Assembly (NCBI GenBank): GCA_949752795.1 | Contig: OX457056.1 | Span: 92,588,942-92,652,941, forward strand | Origin: Hyperoodon ampullatus | Lineage: Eukaryota > Chordata > Mammalia > Artiodactyla > Ziphiidae | Reading direction: 5' to 3' | DNA length: 64,000 nt | In this document: piece after piece, positions 21,972-33,900 of the stretch | Position numbering within the stretch: position 1 is the first letter of the stretch | Layout: every line of letters begins with the position of its first letter | Made by a program: the position numbers and the translations under genes | The notes under the pieces: model-generated | The model's input: the letters and a program-made list of their open reading frames with translations, nothing else | Databases searched by the model: none | Told to the model about the DNA's origin: nothing

Positions 21972-23904
21972 TCCTGGGAAGATGGCCGAAGAGTAAGATG
22001 CGAAGATCACCTTCCTCCCCACAAATACACCAGAAATACATCTACACGTGGAATAACTCCTACATAACACCTACTGAACGCTGGCAGAAGACCTCAGACC
22101 TCCCCAAAGGCAAGACACTCCCCACGTACCTGGGTAGGGCAAAAGAAAAAAGAATAAACAGAGACAAAAGGACCTGCACCAGTGGGAGGGAGCCGTGAAG
22201 GAGGAAAGGTTTCCACACACTAGAAGCCCCTTCACGGGTAGAGACTGCAGGTGGCGGAGGGGGGAAGCTTCGGAGCCACGGAGGAGAGCACAGCAACAGG
22301 GGTGTGGAGGGCAAAGCGGAGAGATTCCCGCACAGAGGATTGGTGCCAACCAGCACTCACCAGCCCGAGAGGCTTGTCTGCTCACCCGCCGGGACGGGCG
22401 GGGCTGGGAGCTGAGGCTCGGGCTTCGGTCAGAGCGCAGGGAGAGCACTGGGGTTGGCGGCGTGAACACAGCCTGAAGGGGGCTAGTGCGCCACAGCTAG
22501 CCGGAAGGGAGTCCGGGAAAAAGTCTGGACCTGCCAAAGAGGCAAGAGACTTTTCTTCCCTCTTTGTTTCCTGGTGCGCGAGGAGAGGAGATTAAGAGCG
22601 CTGCTTAAAGGAGCTCCAGAGATGGGCGCGAACCGCGGCTAACAGCGCGGACCCCAGAGACGGGCATGAGACGCTAAGGCTGCTGCTGCCGCCACCAAGA
22701 AGCCTGTGTGCGAGCACAGGTCACTATCCACACCTCCCCTCCCGGGAGCCTGCGCAGCCCGCCACTGCCACGGTCCCAGGATCCAGGGACACCTTCCCCG
22801 GGAAAACACACAGCGCGCCTCAGGCTGGTGCAACGTCAAGCCGGCTTCTGCCGCCGCAGGCTCGCCCCGCATCCGTACCCCTCCCTCCCCCTGGCCTGAG
22901 TGAGCCAGAGCCCCCGAGTCAGCGGCTCCTTTAACCCTGTCCTGTCTGAGCGAAGAACAGACGCCCTCCGGCGACCTACACACAGAGGCAGAGCCAAATC
23001 CAAAGCTGAGCCCCAGAAGCTGTGCAAACAAAGAAGAGAAAGGGAAATCTCTCCCAGCAGCCTCAGAAGCAGCAGATTAAATCTCCACAATCAACTTGAT
23101 GTACTCTGCATCTGTGGAATACCTGAATAGACAACGAATCATCCCAAATTGAGGAGGTGGACTTTGAGAGCAAGATTTATTATTTTTTCCCCTTTTCCTC
23201 TTTTTGTGACTGTGTATGTGTATGCTTCTGTGTGAGATTTGGTCTGTACAGCTTTGCTTTCACCATTTGTCCTAGGGTTCTATCCGTCCATTTTTTTGTT
23301 TTTTTACTTAAAAATTTTTTTCTTAATTATTTTTTATTTTAATAACTTTATTTTATTTTACCCTCTTTTTTTCTTTCTTTCTACTTTTTCTCCCTTTTAT
23401 TCTGAGCTGTGTGGATGAAAGTCTCCTGGTGCTGCAGCCAGGAGTCAGTGCTGTGCCTCTGAGGTGGGAGAGCCAACTTCAGGACACTGGTCCACAAGAG
23501 ACCTCCCAGCTCCACACAATATCACATGGCGAAAATCTCCCAGAGATCTCCATCTCAACACCAACACCCAGCTTCACTCAACGACCAGCAAGCTACAGTG
23601 CTGGACACCCTATGCCAAACAACTAACCAGACAGGAACACAACTCCAACCATTAGCGGAGAGGCTGCCTAAAATCATAATAAGCCCACAGACACCCCAAA
23701 ACACACCACCAGACGTGGACCTGCCCACCAGAAAGACAAGATCCAGCCTCATCCACCAGAACACAGGCACTAGTCCCCTCCACCAGGAAGCCTACACAAC
23801 CCACTGAACCAACTTTAGCCACTGGGGACAGACACCAAAAACAACGGGAACTATGAACCTGGAGCCTGCAAAAAGGAGACCCCAAACACAGTAAGATAAG
23901 CAAA
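21972..23904 (+). promoter_or_regulatory. L1 5' UTR (internal promoter region)
   Basis: About 1.9 kb before ORF1. It opens with a GGGAAGATGGCCGAAGAG-type L1 start, which resembles the YY1 motif (AAGATGG) used for accurate L1 initiation. It becomes GC- and CpG-rich at 22200-22950, then pyrimidine-rich at 23160-23400. Frames of 60-130 codons on both strands here are UTR, not genes. Promoter activity is inferred from the family. Confidence 0.75.
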
Positions 23905-24762
23905 ATGAGAAGACAGAAAAACACACAGCAGGAGAAGGAGCAAGATAAAAACCCACCAGACCTAACAAATGAAGAGGAAATAGGCAGTCTACCTGAAAAA
24001 GAATTCAGAATAATGACAGTAAAGATGATCCAAGATTCTATTTCCAAGATCCAAAATCTTGGAAATAGAATAGACAACATGCAAGAAACATTTAACAAGG
24101 ACCTAGAAGAACTAAAGATGAAACAAGCAGCGATGAACAACACAATAAATGAAATAAAAAATACTCTAGATGGGATCAATAGCAGAATAACTGAGGCAGA
24201 AGAACGGATAAGTGACCTGGAAGATAAAATAGTGGAAATAACTACTGCAGAGCAGAATAAAGAAAAAAGAATGAAAAGAACAGAGGACAGTCTCAGAGAC
24301 TTCTGGGACAACATTAAATGCACCAACATTCAAATTATAGGCGTTCCAGAAGCAGAAGAGAAAAAGAAAGGGACTGAAAAAATATTTGAAGAGATTATAG
24401 TTGAAAACTTCCCTAATATGGGAAAGGAAATAGTTAATCAAGTCCAGGAAGCACAGAGAGTCCCATACAAGATAAATCCAAGGAGAAACATGCCAAGACA
24501 CATATTACTCAAACTGTCAAAAATTAAATACAAAGAAAACATATTAAAAGCAGCAAGGGAAAAACAACAAATAACACATAAGGGAATCCCCATAAGGTTA
24601 ACAGCTGATCTTTCAGCAGAAACTCTGCAAGCCAGAAAAGACTGGCAGGACATATTTAAAGTGATGAAGGAGAAAAACCTACAACCAAGATTACTCTACC
24701 TGCAAGGATCTCATTCAGATTTGATGGAGAAATTAAAACCTTTACAGACAAGCAAAAGCTGA
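23905..24762 (+). pseudogene. L1 ORF1 (RNA-binding chaperone), frameshifted near the C-terminus
   Basis: An open frame of 285 codons starts MRRQKNTQQEKEQDKN. ORF1p coats L1 RNA as a trimer and acts as a nucleic-acid chaperone. Visible parts are a charged N-terminus, a heptad-rich coiled coil at about residues 45-125 (KMIQDSISKIQNLGNRIDN, ITEAEERISDLEDKI), the RRM-like part (IKCTNIQIIGVPEAEEKKKG) and the start of the C-terminal domain (ILKAAREKQQITHKGIPIRL). After RLLY the frame leaves the family register. The expected C-terminal codons (SFRFDGEIKTFTDKQKLREF) continue in another frame to a stop near 24816, which points to a 1-base deletion near 24702. The product would lack roughly the last 35 residues. 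Confidence 0.88.
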
Positions 24763-24876
24763 GAGAGTTCAGCACGACCAAACCAGCTTTACAACAAATG
24801 CTAAAGGAACTTCTCTAGGCAAGAAACACAACAGAAGGAAAAGAACTACAATAACGAACCCAAAACAGTTAAGAAA

Positions 24877-26158
24877 ATGGGAATAGGAACATACATATCG
24901 ATAATTACCTTAAATGTAAATGGATTAAATGCTCCCACCAAAAGACACAGACTGGCTGAATGGATACAAAAACAAGACCCATATATATGCTGTCTACAAG
25001 AGACCCACTGCAGACCTAGAGACACATACAGACTGAAAGTAAAGGGATGGAAAAAGATATTCCATGCAAATGGAAACCAAAAGAAAGCTGGAGTAGCAAT
25101 TCTCATATCAGACAAAATAGACTTTAAAATAAAGACTATTAGAAGAGACAAAGAAGGACACTACATAATGATCAAGGGATCGATCCAAGAAGAAGATATA
25201 ACAATTGTAAATATTTATGCACCCAACATAGGAGCACCTCAATACATAAGGCAAATACTAACAGCCATAAAAGGGGAAATCGACAGTAACACATTCATAG
25301 TAGGGGACGTTAACACCCCACTTTCACCAAAGGACAGATCATCCAAAATGAAAATAAATAAGGAAACACAAGCTTTAAATGATACATTAAACAAGATGGA
25401 CTTAAATGATACTTATAGGATATTCCATCCAAAAACAACAGAATACACATTCTTCTCAAGTGCTCAAGGAACATTCTCCAGGATAGATCATATCTTGGGT
25501 CACAAATCAGGCCACAGTAAATTTAAGAAAATAGAAACCTTATCAAGTATCTTTTCCAACCACAATGCTATGAGACTAGATATCAATTACAGGAAAAGAC
25601 CTGTAAAAAATACAAACATATGGAGGCCAAACAATACACTACTTAATAACGAAGTGATCACTGAAGAAATCAAAGGGTAAATCAAAAAATACCTAGAAAC
25701 AAATGACAATGGAGACACGATGACCCAAAACCTATGGGATGCAGCAAAAGCAGTTCTAAGAGGGAAGTTTATAGCAATACAATCCCATCTTAAGAAACAG
25801 GAAACATCTCAAATAAACAACCTAACCTTGCACCTAAAGCAATTAGAGAAAGGAGAACAAAAACATTCCAAAGTTAGCAGAAGGAAAGAAATCATAAAAA
25901 TCAGATCAGAAATAAATGAAAAAGAAATGAAGGAAACGATAGCAAAGATCAATAAAACTAAAAGCTGGGGCCTCCCTGGTGGCGCAGTGGTTGAGAGTCC
26001 GCCTGCCGATGCAGGGGATACGGGTTCGTGCCCCGGTCTGGGAGGATCCCATATGCCGCGGAGCGGCTGGGCCCGTGAGCCATGGCTGCTGAGCCTGCGC
26101 ATCCGGAGCCTGTGCTCCGCAACGGGAGAGGCCACAACAGTGAGAGGCCCGCATACCA

Positions 26159-26209
<51 letters not shown>

Positions 26210-28944
26210 AAAAGCTGGTTCTTTGAGAAGATAAACAAAATTGATAAATCATTAGCCAGACTCATCAAGAAAAAAAGGGAGAAGACTCAAATCAATAGAA
26301 TTAGAAATGAAAAAGGAGAAGTAACAACTGACACTGCAGAAATACAAAAGATCATGAGAGATTACTACAAGCAACTCTATGCCCATAAAATGGACAACCT
26401 GGAAGAAATGGACAATTTCTTAGAAAGGCACAACCTGCCAAGACTGAATCAGGAAGAAATAGAAAATATGAACAGACCAATCACAAGCACTGAAATTGAA
26501 ACTGTGATTAAAAATCTTCCAACAAACAAAAGCCCAGGACCAGATGGCTTCACAGGCGAATTCTATCAAACATTTAGAGAAGAGCTAACACCTATCCTTC
26601 TCAAACTCTTCCAAAATATAGCAGAGGGAGGAACTCTCCCAAACTCATTCTACGAGGCCACCATCACCCTGATACCAAAACCAGACAAGGATGTCACAAA
26701 GAAAGAAAACTATAGGCCAATATCACCGATGAACATAGATGCAAAAATCCTCAACAAAATACTAGCAAACAGAATCCAACAGCACATTAAAAGGATCATA
26801 CACCATGATCAAGTGGGGTTTATTCCAGGAATGCAAGCATTCTTCAATATACACAAATCAATCAATGTGATACACCATATTAACAAATTGAAGGAGGAAA
26901 ACCATATGATCATCTCAATAGATGCAGAAAAAGCTTTCTACAAAATTCAACACCCATTTATGATAAAAACCCTGCAGAAAGTAGGCATAGAGGGAACTTT
27001 CCTCAACATAATAAAGGCCATATATGACATACCCACAGCCAACATCGTCCTCAATGGTGAAAAACTGAAACCATTTCCACTAAGATCAGGATCAAGACAA
27101 GGTTGCCCACTTTCACCACTCTTATTCAACACAGATTTGGAAGTTTTAGCCACAGCAATCAGAGAATAAAAGGGAATAAAAGGAATCCAAATCGGAAAGG
27201 AAGAAGTAAAGCTGTCACTGTTTGCAGATGACATGATACTATACATAGAGAATCCTAAAGATGCTACCAGAAAACTACTAGAGCTAATCAATGAATTTGG
27301 TAAAGTAGCAGGATACAAAATTAATGCACAGAAATCTCTTGCATTCCTATACTCTAATGATGAAAAATCTGAAAGTGAAATCAAGAAAACACTCCCATTT
27401 ACCACTGCAACAAAAATAATAAAATATCTAGGAATAAGCCTACCAAAGGAGACAAAAGACCTGTATGCAGAATATTATAAGACACTGATGAAAGAAATTA
27501 AAGATGATACAAACAGATGGCGAGATATACCATGTTCTTGGATTGGAAGAACCTACACTGTGAAAATGACTCTACTACCCAAAGCAATCTACAGATTCAA
27601 TGCAATCCCTATCAAACTACCACTGGCATTTTTCACAGAACTAGAAGAAAAAATTTCACAATTTGTATGGAAACACAAAAGACCCCGAATAGCCAAAGCA
27701 ATCTTGAGAACGAAAAACGGAGCTGGAGGAATCAGGCTCCCTGACTTCAGACTATACTACAAAGCTACAGTAATCAAGACAGTATGGTACTGGCACAAAA
27801 ACAGGAATATAAATCAATGGAACAGGATAGAAATCCTAGAGAGAATCCCACACACATATGGTCACCTTATCTTTGATAAAGAGGCAGGAATGTACAGTGG
27901 AGAAAGGACAGCCTCTTCAATAAGTGGTGCTGGGAAAACTGGACAGGGACATGTAAAAGTATGAGATTAGATCATTCCCTAACACCATACACAAAAATAA
28001 GCTCAAAATGGATTAAAGACCTAAATGTAAGGCCAGGAAGTGTCAAACTCTTAGAGGAAAACATAGGCAGAACACTCTATGACATAAATCATAGCAAGAT
28101 CCTTTTTGCCCCACCTACTAGAGAAATGGAAATAAAAACAAAAATAAACACATGGGACCTAATGAAACTTAAAAGCTTTTGCACAGCAAAGGAAACCATA
28201 AACAAGACCAAAAGACAACCCTCAGAATGGGAGAAAATATTTGCCAATGAAGCAACTGACAAAGAATTAATCCCTAAAATTTACAAGCAGCTCATGCAGC
28301 TCAATAACAAAAAAACAAACAACCCAATCCAAAAATGGGCAGAAGACCTAAATAGACATTTCTCCAAAGAAGATATACAGATTGCCAACAAACACATGAA
28401 AGTATGCTCAACATCATTAATCATTAGAGAAATGCAAATCAAAACCACAATGAGATATCATCTCACACCAGCCAGAATGGCCATCATCAAAAAATCTAGA
28501 AACAATACATGCTGGAGAGGATGTGGAGAAAAGGGAACACTCTTGCACTGCTGGTGGGAATGTGAATTGGTACAGCCACTATGGAGAACAGTATGGAGGT
28601 TCCTTAAAAAACTACAAATAGAACTACCATATGACCCAGCAATCCCACTACTGGGCATATACCCTGAGAAAACCATAATTCAAAAAGAGTCATGTACCAC
28701 AATGTTCACTGCAGCTCTATTTACAATAGCCAGGAGATGGAAGCAACCTAAGTGTCCATCATCCGATGAATGGATGAAGAAGATGTGGCACATATATACA
28801 ATGGAATATTACTCAGCTATAAAAATAAACGAAATTGAGCTATTTGTAATGAGGTGGATGGACCTAGAGTCTGTCATACAGAGTGAAGTAAGTCAGAAAG
28901 AGAAAGACAAATACCGTATGCTGACACATATATATGGAATCTAA
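24877..28944 (+). pseudogene. L1 ORF2 (endonuclease/reverse transcriptase), multiply disrupted
   Basis: Starts MGIGTYISIITLNVNGLNAP with the endonuclease motif CLQETHC, then GDVN (family: GDFN) and SNHNAMRL where the catalytic SDH is expected, so the active-site Asp is lost. A stop lies at 25678-25680. A SINE (25969-26203) plus its 15-base duplication adds 250 bases, and the frame resumes exactly one register later. RT parts follow: [28 protein letters not shown] (Tyr for the usual Asp), [13 protein letters not shown], a second stop at 27167-27169, and [10 protein letters not shown], intact. A single missing G near 27878 shifts the frame back. The C-terminal part, with a Cys-rich segment ([18 protein letters not shown]), runs to a natural stop at 28944. 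Confidence 0.93.
25969..26203 (+). mobile_element. Young CHR-type SINE inside L1 ORF2
   Basis: Pol III A-box TGGCGCAGTGG (25980-25990) and B-box GGGTTCGTGCCC (26022-26033), a body with GGAGCGGCTGGGCCCGTGAG, and an uninterrupted poly(A) of about 48 bases from about 26160. The 15-base duplication AAAACTAAAAGCTGG (25954-25968 and 26204-26218) is perfect. The long pure A-tail suggests a recent insertion. Confidence 0.96.
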
Positions 28945-29325
28945 GAAAAAAAATGTCATGAAGAACCTAGGGGTAAGATGGGAATAAAGACACAGACCTA
29001 CTAGAGAATGGACTTGAGGATATGGGGAGGGGGAAGGGTAAGCTGGGACAAAGTGAGAGAGTGGCATGGACATATATACACTACCAACCATAAAATAGGT
29101 AGCTAGTGGGAAGCAGCCGCATAGCACAGGGAGATCAGCTCGGTGCTTTGTGACCACCTAGAGGGGTGGGATAGGGAGGGTGGGAGGGAGGGAGACGCAA
29201 GAGGGAAGAGATATGGGAACATATGTATGTGTATAACTGATTCACTTTGTTATAAATCAGAAACTAACACACCATTGTAAAGCAATTATACTCCAATAAA
29301 GATGTAAAAAATAAAAATCTTCCCA

Positions 29326-30284
29326 AGTGATTCTACAGTTCATCCAAGGTTAACAGCCACTGGAGAGGGGAACAGGCATGTTGACACACTGATACTAGGG
29401 TTCTTTCCACACTCCTTCTCCCACTCTCCTCACTTTCTCTTCCCCCCCCCCACACAAACACACACACAGCTTATAATATCCTCGAAGTGGGTAAATGTCT
29501 TAAGGTACTATTTACCAACCATGTGTTCTTAATGATTTCCAATAAGCAGAGTTTAGGGTTTGCATCCTGTTAAACGTTCTGTCTGTACCATGACCCTTGA
29601 AAACTTCAGTGTTTGGTTTTGACCATTACTACCCTGACTGAATCCTAAACGTGGCAATAGCCCCGACTTTCTATCACTTGTGAGCTCAGAAGTTGCCTTT
29701 TTCATTTCAATCCATTTGATTCGTTTTCCTTTTATTTCTCTAGGAATTCAACAATCCCTAGGGAAGGGATAGCAAAGAAAGGGAAAAGAAAAAGAACGTA
29801 AGGGAAACCTAAATTTTGGCCGCTTGTCAACCATCTAATTTATCACTCAACCTGTTCACGACTAAAATCTATCATCGGAGAACTGCACTGAAATCAATGG
29901 GGGTCAAACAGTTTAATCTGTCCAATTATTCCACAGGGAGTAAACAGAGTTCCCAGATTTATTAGGACAACGTGGACTTCCAAGTTGTTCAATCCAGCTT
30001 TTACCCATCTGCCAACACTGGGAGCTGGAAATAGGGAAGTAAAGTCACAGAGTATTATATAAAACCACAGGGTTTTGATAAGAAACACTCCAATGTTTAA
30101 ACTAAAGTGGGCTTTCCCCCACTGCCCCCATTTTAAAATTATAGTCAACAAAGCTTTCATTGGACCTTGGTAGCACTATGGTCACTATCTTGTTGAAATT
30201 TTGTGGTGATTTGAAGAGCTAGTGATGGAAAGTGAGGTTTCCTGTCCCAGGAATAACCAATGAACCAGGTTGGAAGCAGGACTC
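29326..30284. other. Intron, no gene seen; short C/CA-rich run
   Basis: TTCCCCCCCCCCACACAAAC and following CA repeats lie at about 29441-29468. The remainder is unique. Confidence 0.5.
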
Positions 30285-30445
30285 AGCTGGATGGACATTT
30301 GTTGAGCCCTGTACTACTCTTTCATATGTGGTATCTTTCACATTTACTGGGCAGCCTAAGTATTGTTGGGTCTCCATTTTATAGATGGGGAAACAGATTC
30401 AGAGACACTAAGTCACTCACCCAAGATCACACAAGAAGACCAAGA
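30285..30445 (-). repeat. MIR SINE
   Basis: CCATTTTATAGATGGGGAAA, CAGATTCAGAGACACTAAGT and CCCAAGATCACACAAG form an antisense MIR. Confidence 0.72.
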
Positions 30446-31413
30446 TGATTTTCCTGGAAATCATTCAATTCTAACAACTGGTAAATGGCAGATCAAGAAA
30501 TGAAAAACGGGTCCATATGACTTCAAGCCCATATCTTACTATCGGTCAACATTACCTCCAGAACTAAGCCAATACCTGGGAAGTTCACTGCATTTCCTAA
30601 GGTTTAGGGGAAACATACACAGTTGGGCAGTTTGGATCTTGCACAAAAGTGCCCAAGCGAGGGCTTGGAGGGGTGGTGTCAACATCCAGCTAGTGCTTTG
30701 CCTCCCAAGCCAAGTGCCAGCAGAGGATTAATCTGCCAAGAGGTAGGGGCCCTTTTTGTAAAAAAAAAATAAAAAAAAAAAGTCTCTGTCCACTTGCAAA
30801 GGGGTTGCTTTATTCTAATTTGCACATGATCTAAAGGAGGTTTAGTGTGGAGGGAATCTTGGAGTGCACAGGTGGGAATTTCTGCTTGATTTGGAAGATT
30901 CCAGAAAGCTCTCGTGTGTAGCACAGACAGTAGTCATCTATATTTTGTAGCCTCTGCAGCCACAGGGCCTTCACATACTTCACATGCTCTCATGCTTCTC
31001 CTTCACTCTCATTTAGAGCTCCGAGAGCCACTCCATGTGAGCTATGGGCCCTCCTTGTTACGGATTTTAAAAAACGAATGAAAGGCTCTGCTATTTGCCC
31101 AAAGTCATAGAGCTGGTAAACCAAGAGGATTTAAACACGTCTTTTCCACCTCCTTCCTTCTAGTTTTTCAGTTCTGTGCTTTCAGCTTAGCTTATCTAGC
31201 TAACCACACATAAAGATGCTTGCTTTCTTCTCTGCAATTTCAGCTCTATTTTGATCTCAGCAAATCTCAGAAATATGTCTGTCCCTTAGTCTACAAAGTT
31301 GACTGGCCATCACCACCATAAGGAAAGAACTGTCAGTCAGGCTGGTGACTAGAAATAGCTCAAGTTTAAGATTTCTTAAAGGTAGAGACTCAGTCACAAA
31401 AGGTTCTTGAATC
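30446..31413. other. Intron, no gene seen; A-rich run and weak MIR
   Basis: An A-rich run lies at 30759-30781. A weak antisense MIR is at about 31055-31140 (TTTGCCCAAAGTCATAGAGC, TGGTAAACC). Confidence 0.45.
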
Positions 31414-31428
31414 AAAAATGTGGTAGTG

Positions 31429-32112
31429 TTGGTGCAGCCATTATGGAAAACAGCATGGACATTCCTCAACAAAGTAAAAATAGAATTGCCATATGATCCA
31501 GCAATTCCACTCCTGGGCATATACCCAGACAAAACTATAATTTGAAACGATACACGCACCCCTATGTTCATAGCAGCACTATCTACAATAGCCAAGACAT
31601 GGAAACCACCTAAATGTCCATCAACAGATGAATGGATAAAGATGTGGTACATATATACAATGGAATACCACTCAGACATAAAAAAGAATGAAACAACTTT
31701 CAGCAACATGGATGGACCTAGAGACTATCATACTAAGTGAAGTAAGTCAGAAAGAGAAAGACAAATACCATATGATATCACTTGTATGTAGAATCTAAAA
31801 TATGACATGAATGAACATATCTACGAAACAGAAACAGATGCACAGACATAGATAACAGACTTGTGGTTGCCAAGGGGGGTGGGAGGGTGGAGGATGGAAG
31901 GATTGGGAGTTTGAGATTAGCAACACAAACTATTACATATAGATTAGATAAACAACAAGGTCTTACTGTGTAGCACAGGGAACTATATTCAGTGGAAAAG
32001 AATATGAAAAAGAATATATGTATAACTGAGTCACTTTGCTCTACAGCAGAAATTAACATAACATTGTAAATCAACTATACTTCAGTAAAATTAAACAAAC
32101 AAACAAACAAAC
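31429..32112 (+). mobile_element. 5'-truncated L1 (ORF2 C-terminus plus 3' UTR)
   Basis: Begins in the ORF2 C-terminal region (GGTGCAGCCATTATGGAAAA) and runs to a CAAACAAACAAACA tail. A perfect 15-base duplication AAAAATGTGGTAGTG lies at 31414-31428 and 32113-32127. Its 3' UTR (GGTTGCCAAGGGGGGTGGGA) differs from the young subfamily and resembles the 1579-2506 type. Confidence 0.92.
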
Positions 32113-32127
32113 AAAAATGTGGTAGTG

Positions 32128-33049
32128 AATGCTATTATCCTGTGCCTGAAATAGTGCCTTCCTTTCAGGGAGAGGACTCGGAAGGCTGGGAAGGGGGTGT
32201 CCCTGGGGGAAGGCACTGGCAAGCTGGGCTGATTGTTAAAATAATGAGGTTCTTTGTTAGCTCAATCACATTTTTAGGAAATACCACCTGATCAGTGCTA
32301 GCATGTACCCTGTCATTTAATAAAAAATGGGCAAAGGGGTAATTTGCAAATTGGACTTTGCAAGTTGCCAGCGTCTATCTAATTACTGTTTAACCAAAAA
32401 TAATCGCTTGGTTATGGGTATTCAATTTTTTTTAAATACAGGCTATTTGTTTAGAAACTGCCTAAAAGAAAATTATAGCATGTTTTGGAACTTTTTAGAA
32501 AGAAATAATGTAATAAAGATTCCAGGATAATTTAAGTCACATTCAACAAGAAACCTCTTCTAGTCAATGATGATATAAACAAACAAAAAAACTTAATCAC
32601 TGGACACATTCCTAAGTGTCCATTTCTACGTTTACGTTAGAAATTCAATTTGGGAAATTTATACATGTCGATGTAAGATGATGAGGACTGGTTACTGTGT
32701 AAGTGACACACAACTTCTGAACTTCTTCCATTACCCTGAATTCTCATGTCTGAATTACCATGAGTCAATCCACCCATGCCTGGCACCCACTGGGGAAATC
32801 AACAAGTGTAACTTCATATTAGAATGGCAATTTCTGGAAGAAATCTTGAAGTCGAACGAAAACTGTTGGCCAAGTATCTAGTAAAGGTACAGAACAAACT
32901 ACACCCCTTTGCAGTCACAGCCATGAGAGGCTCTCCCTCCAGTAGCCAAATGGCCACCACCTCAGTGCCTTTCTATCTGCTCTAGTCTCTGCTTTCTTAG
33001 CCTCTACTAGGCTTCTGAGGGTAAAATTATTCCCTTTTCTTTTGAAACT
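32128..33049. other. Intron, no gene or repeat recognised
   Basis: AT-rich unique sequence. Frames of 67 codons lack support. Confidence 0.5.
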
Positions 33050-33190
33050 TTGTAACCTTTGGCATTTATTAGTTGTGAATTCCTCAGTCTCTCCAGTTAA
33101 ATTGTATCTTAATGACAGAGGGTCTTAAAATCTTTATATCCTCAGCAGCTAGCTCCATGGAAGGCTCACAACGTTTGTAGAATGAATTAA
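33050..33190 (+). repeat. L2 3' end, weak
   Basis: AATCTTTATATCCTCAGCAG, CTAGCTCCATGGAAGGCTCA and GTTTGTAGAATGAATT match the L2 3' terminus pattern. Confidence 0.5.
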
Positions 33191-33355
33191 AACGTAGAGC
33201 AAAGTCCTCTTTGTAAGGTATACACTCAGAGAGTAGCAGAAAGTAAAGTAATAGAATATGAAGTAACAGCAAATGAAGCCTAAATGAGGGGTAGGGAATG
33301 CATGAATTAGAGACCAAATACATGCTGGGTCAAATAAAGTTTCAGACTCCCTGAC

Positions 33356-33428
33356 CATCCCTCCCCTCCCCCCACCGAAAAAAACCCCAAAAAACCCAAG
33401 GGGGGAAAAAGAAAACAAAAAAACAACC
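33356..33428. repeat. C/A-rich low-complexity tract
   Basis: Alternating runs CCCTCCCCCCACC, GAAAAAAACCCC and AAAAAACCCAAGGGGGG. Confidence 0.8.
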
Positions 33429-33806
33429 CAAGCTTGTGTTTATAGACCTTAGTTGCAACTAAAATATATCGCTAGGAATTTATAGAAATTCAGTTCTATA
33501 TTCTCAGCACCAGGTCAACTTCTTCATTGCATCTTTATAAACTGAGATACAACTATATCCATTCACTGAAACTACTTCTACATATTCAATGAACTAGCTG
33601 ACTTCCAGGTTTGTACCTTGAACGGTACAAATAAGCTATTTTTTTTTTAAGTCAAGGGTTGTTTAATTATCCATTGTAACTAACTTTCTTCTATTTTAGG
33701 AATTTATCCATTTAAATGTTTTCCTAATTTGGTGTGGTACTCACTATCTGATGGCTTCAAAATCCTTGAGAAGGGGTCTGCCTGATTCCCCGCATCCAGA
33801 ATCAGT

Positions 33807-33807
<1 letters not shown>

Positions 33808-33898
<91 letters not shown>
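33808..33898. repeat. (CT)n(CA)n compound microsatellite
   Basis: An uninterrupted CT run to about 33844 is followed directly by a CA run to 33898. Long pure dinucleotides of this kind are usually length-polymorphic. The two frames crossing it (poly-Ser-Leu, poly-Thr-His) are artefacts. Confidence 0.97.

Positions 33899-33900
<2 letters not shown>

Larger units (their letters stand above)
21965..29312 (+). mobile_element. Near full-length L1 retrotransposon
   Basis: The complete L1 layout is present: 5' UTR (to 23904), ORF1, short spacer (24763-24876), ORF2, 3' UTR (28945 on) with AATAAA near the end and an A-rich tail. A duplication AAAAATCTTCCCA lies at 21952-21964 and 29313-29325. Net of the nested SINE it is about 7.1 kb. 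Both ORFs are disabled, so it is not autonomous. Its 3' half is very similar to 40674-42904 and its 3' UTR to 11683-11982, which marks one relatively young subfamily. Confidence 0.95.

Noticed and set aside
22200..22950. GC- and CpG-rich block resembling a gene promoter island
   Set aside because: It is the 5' UTR of the L1 at 21965-29312, not a host promoter.
23652..24329. 225-codon minus-strand frame
   Set aside because: It is the antisense shadow of L1 ORF1 and carries no family resemblance.
25969..26060. tRNA-like A and B boxes suggesting a tRNA gene
   Set aside because: They are the degenerate tRNA-derived head of a SINE, and the same head occurs in other copies across the window.
30151..30160. 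Minus-strand start reading MKALL, considered as a possible LNX1 p70 first exon
   Set aside because: The peptide diverges at once and no donor of the required phase follows; the similarity is chance.
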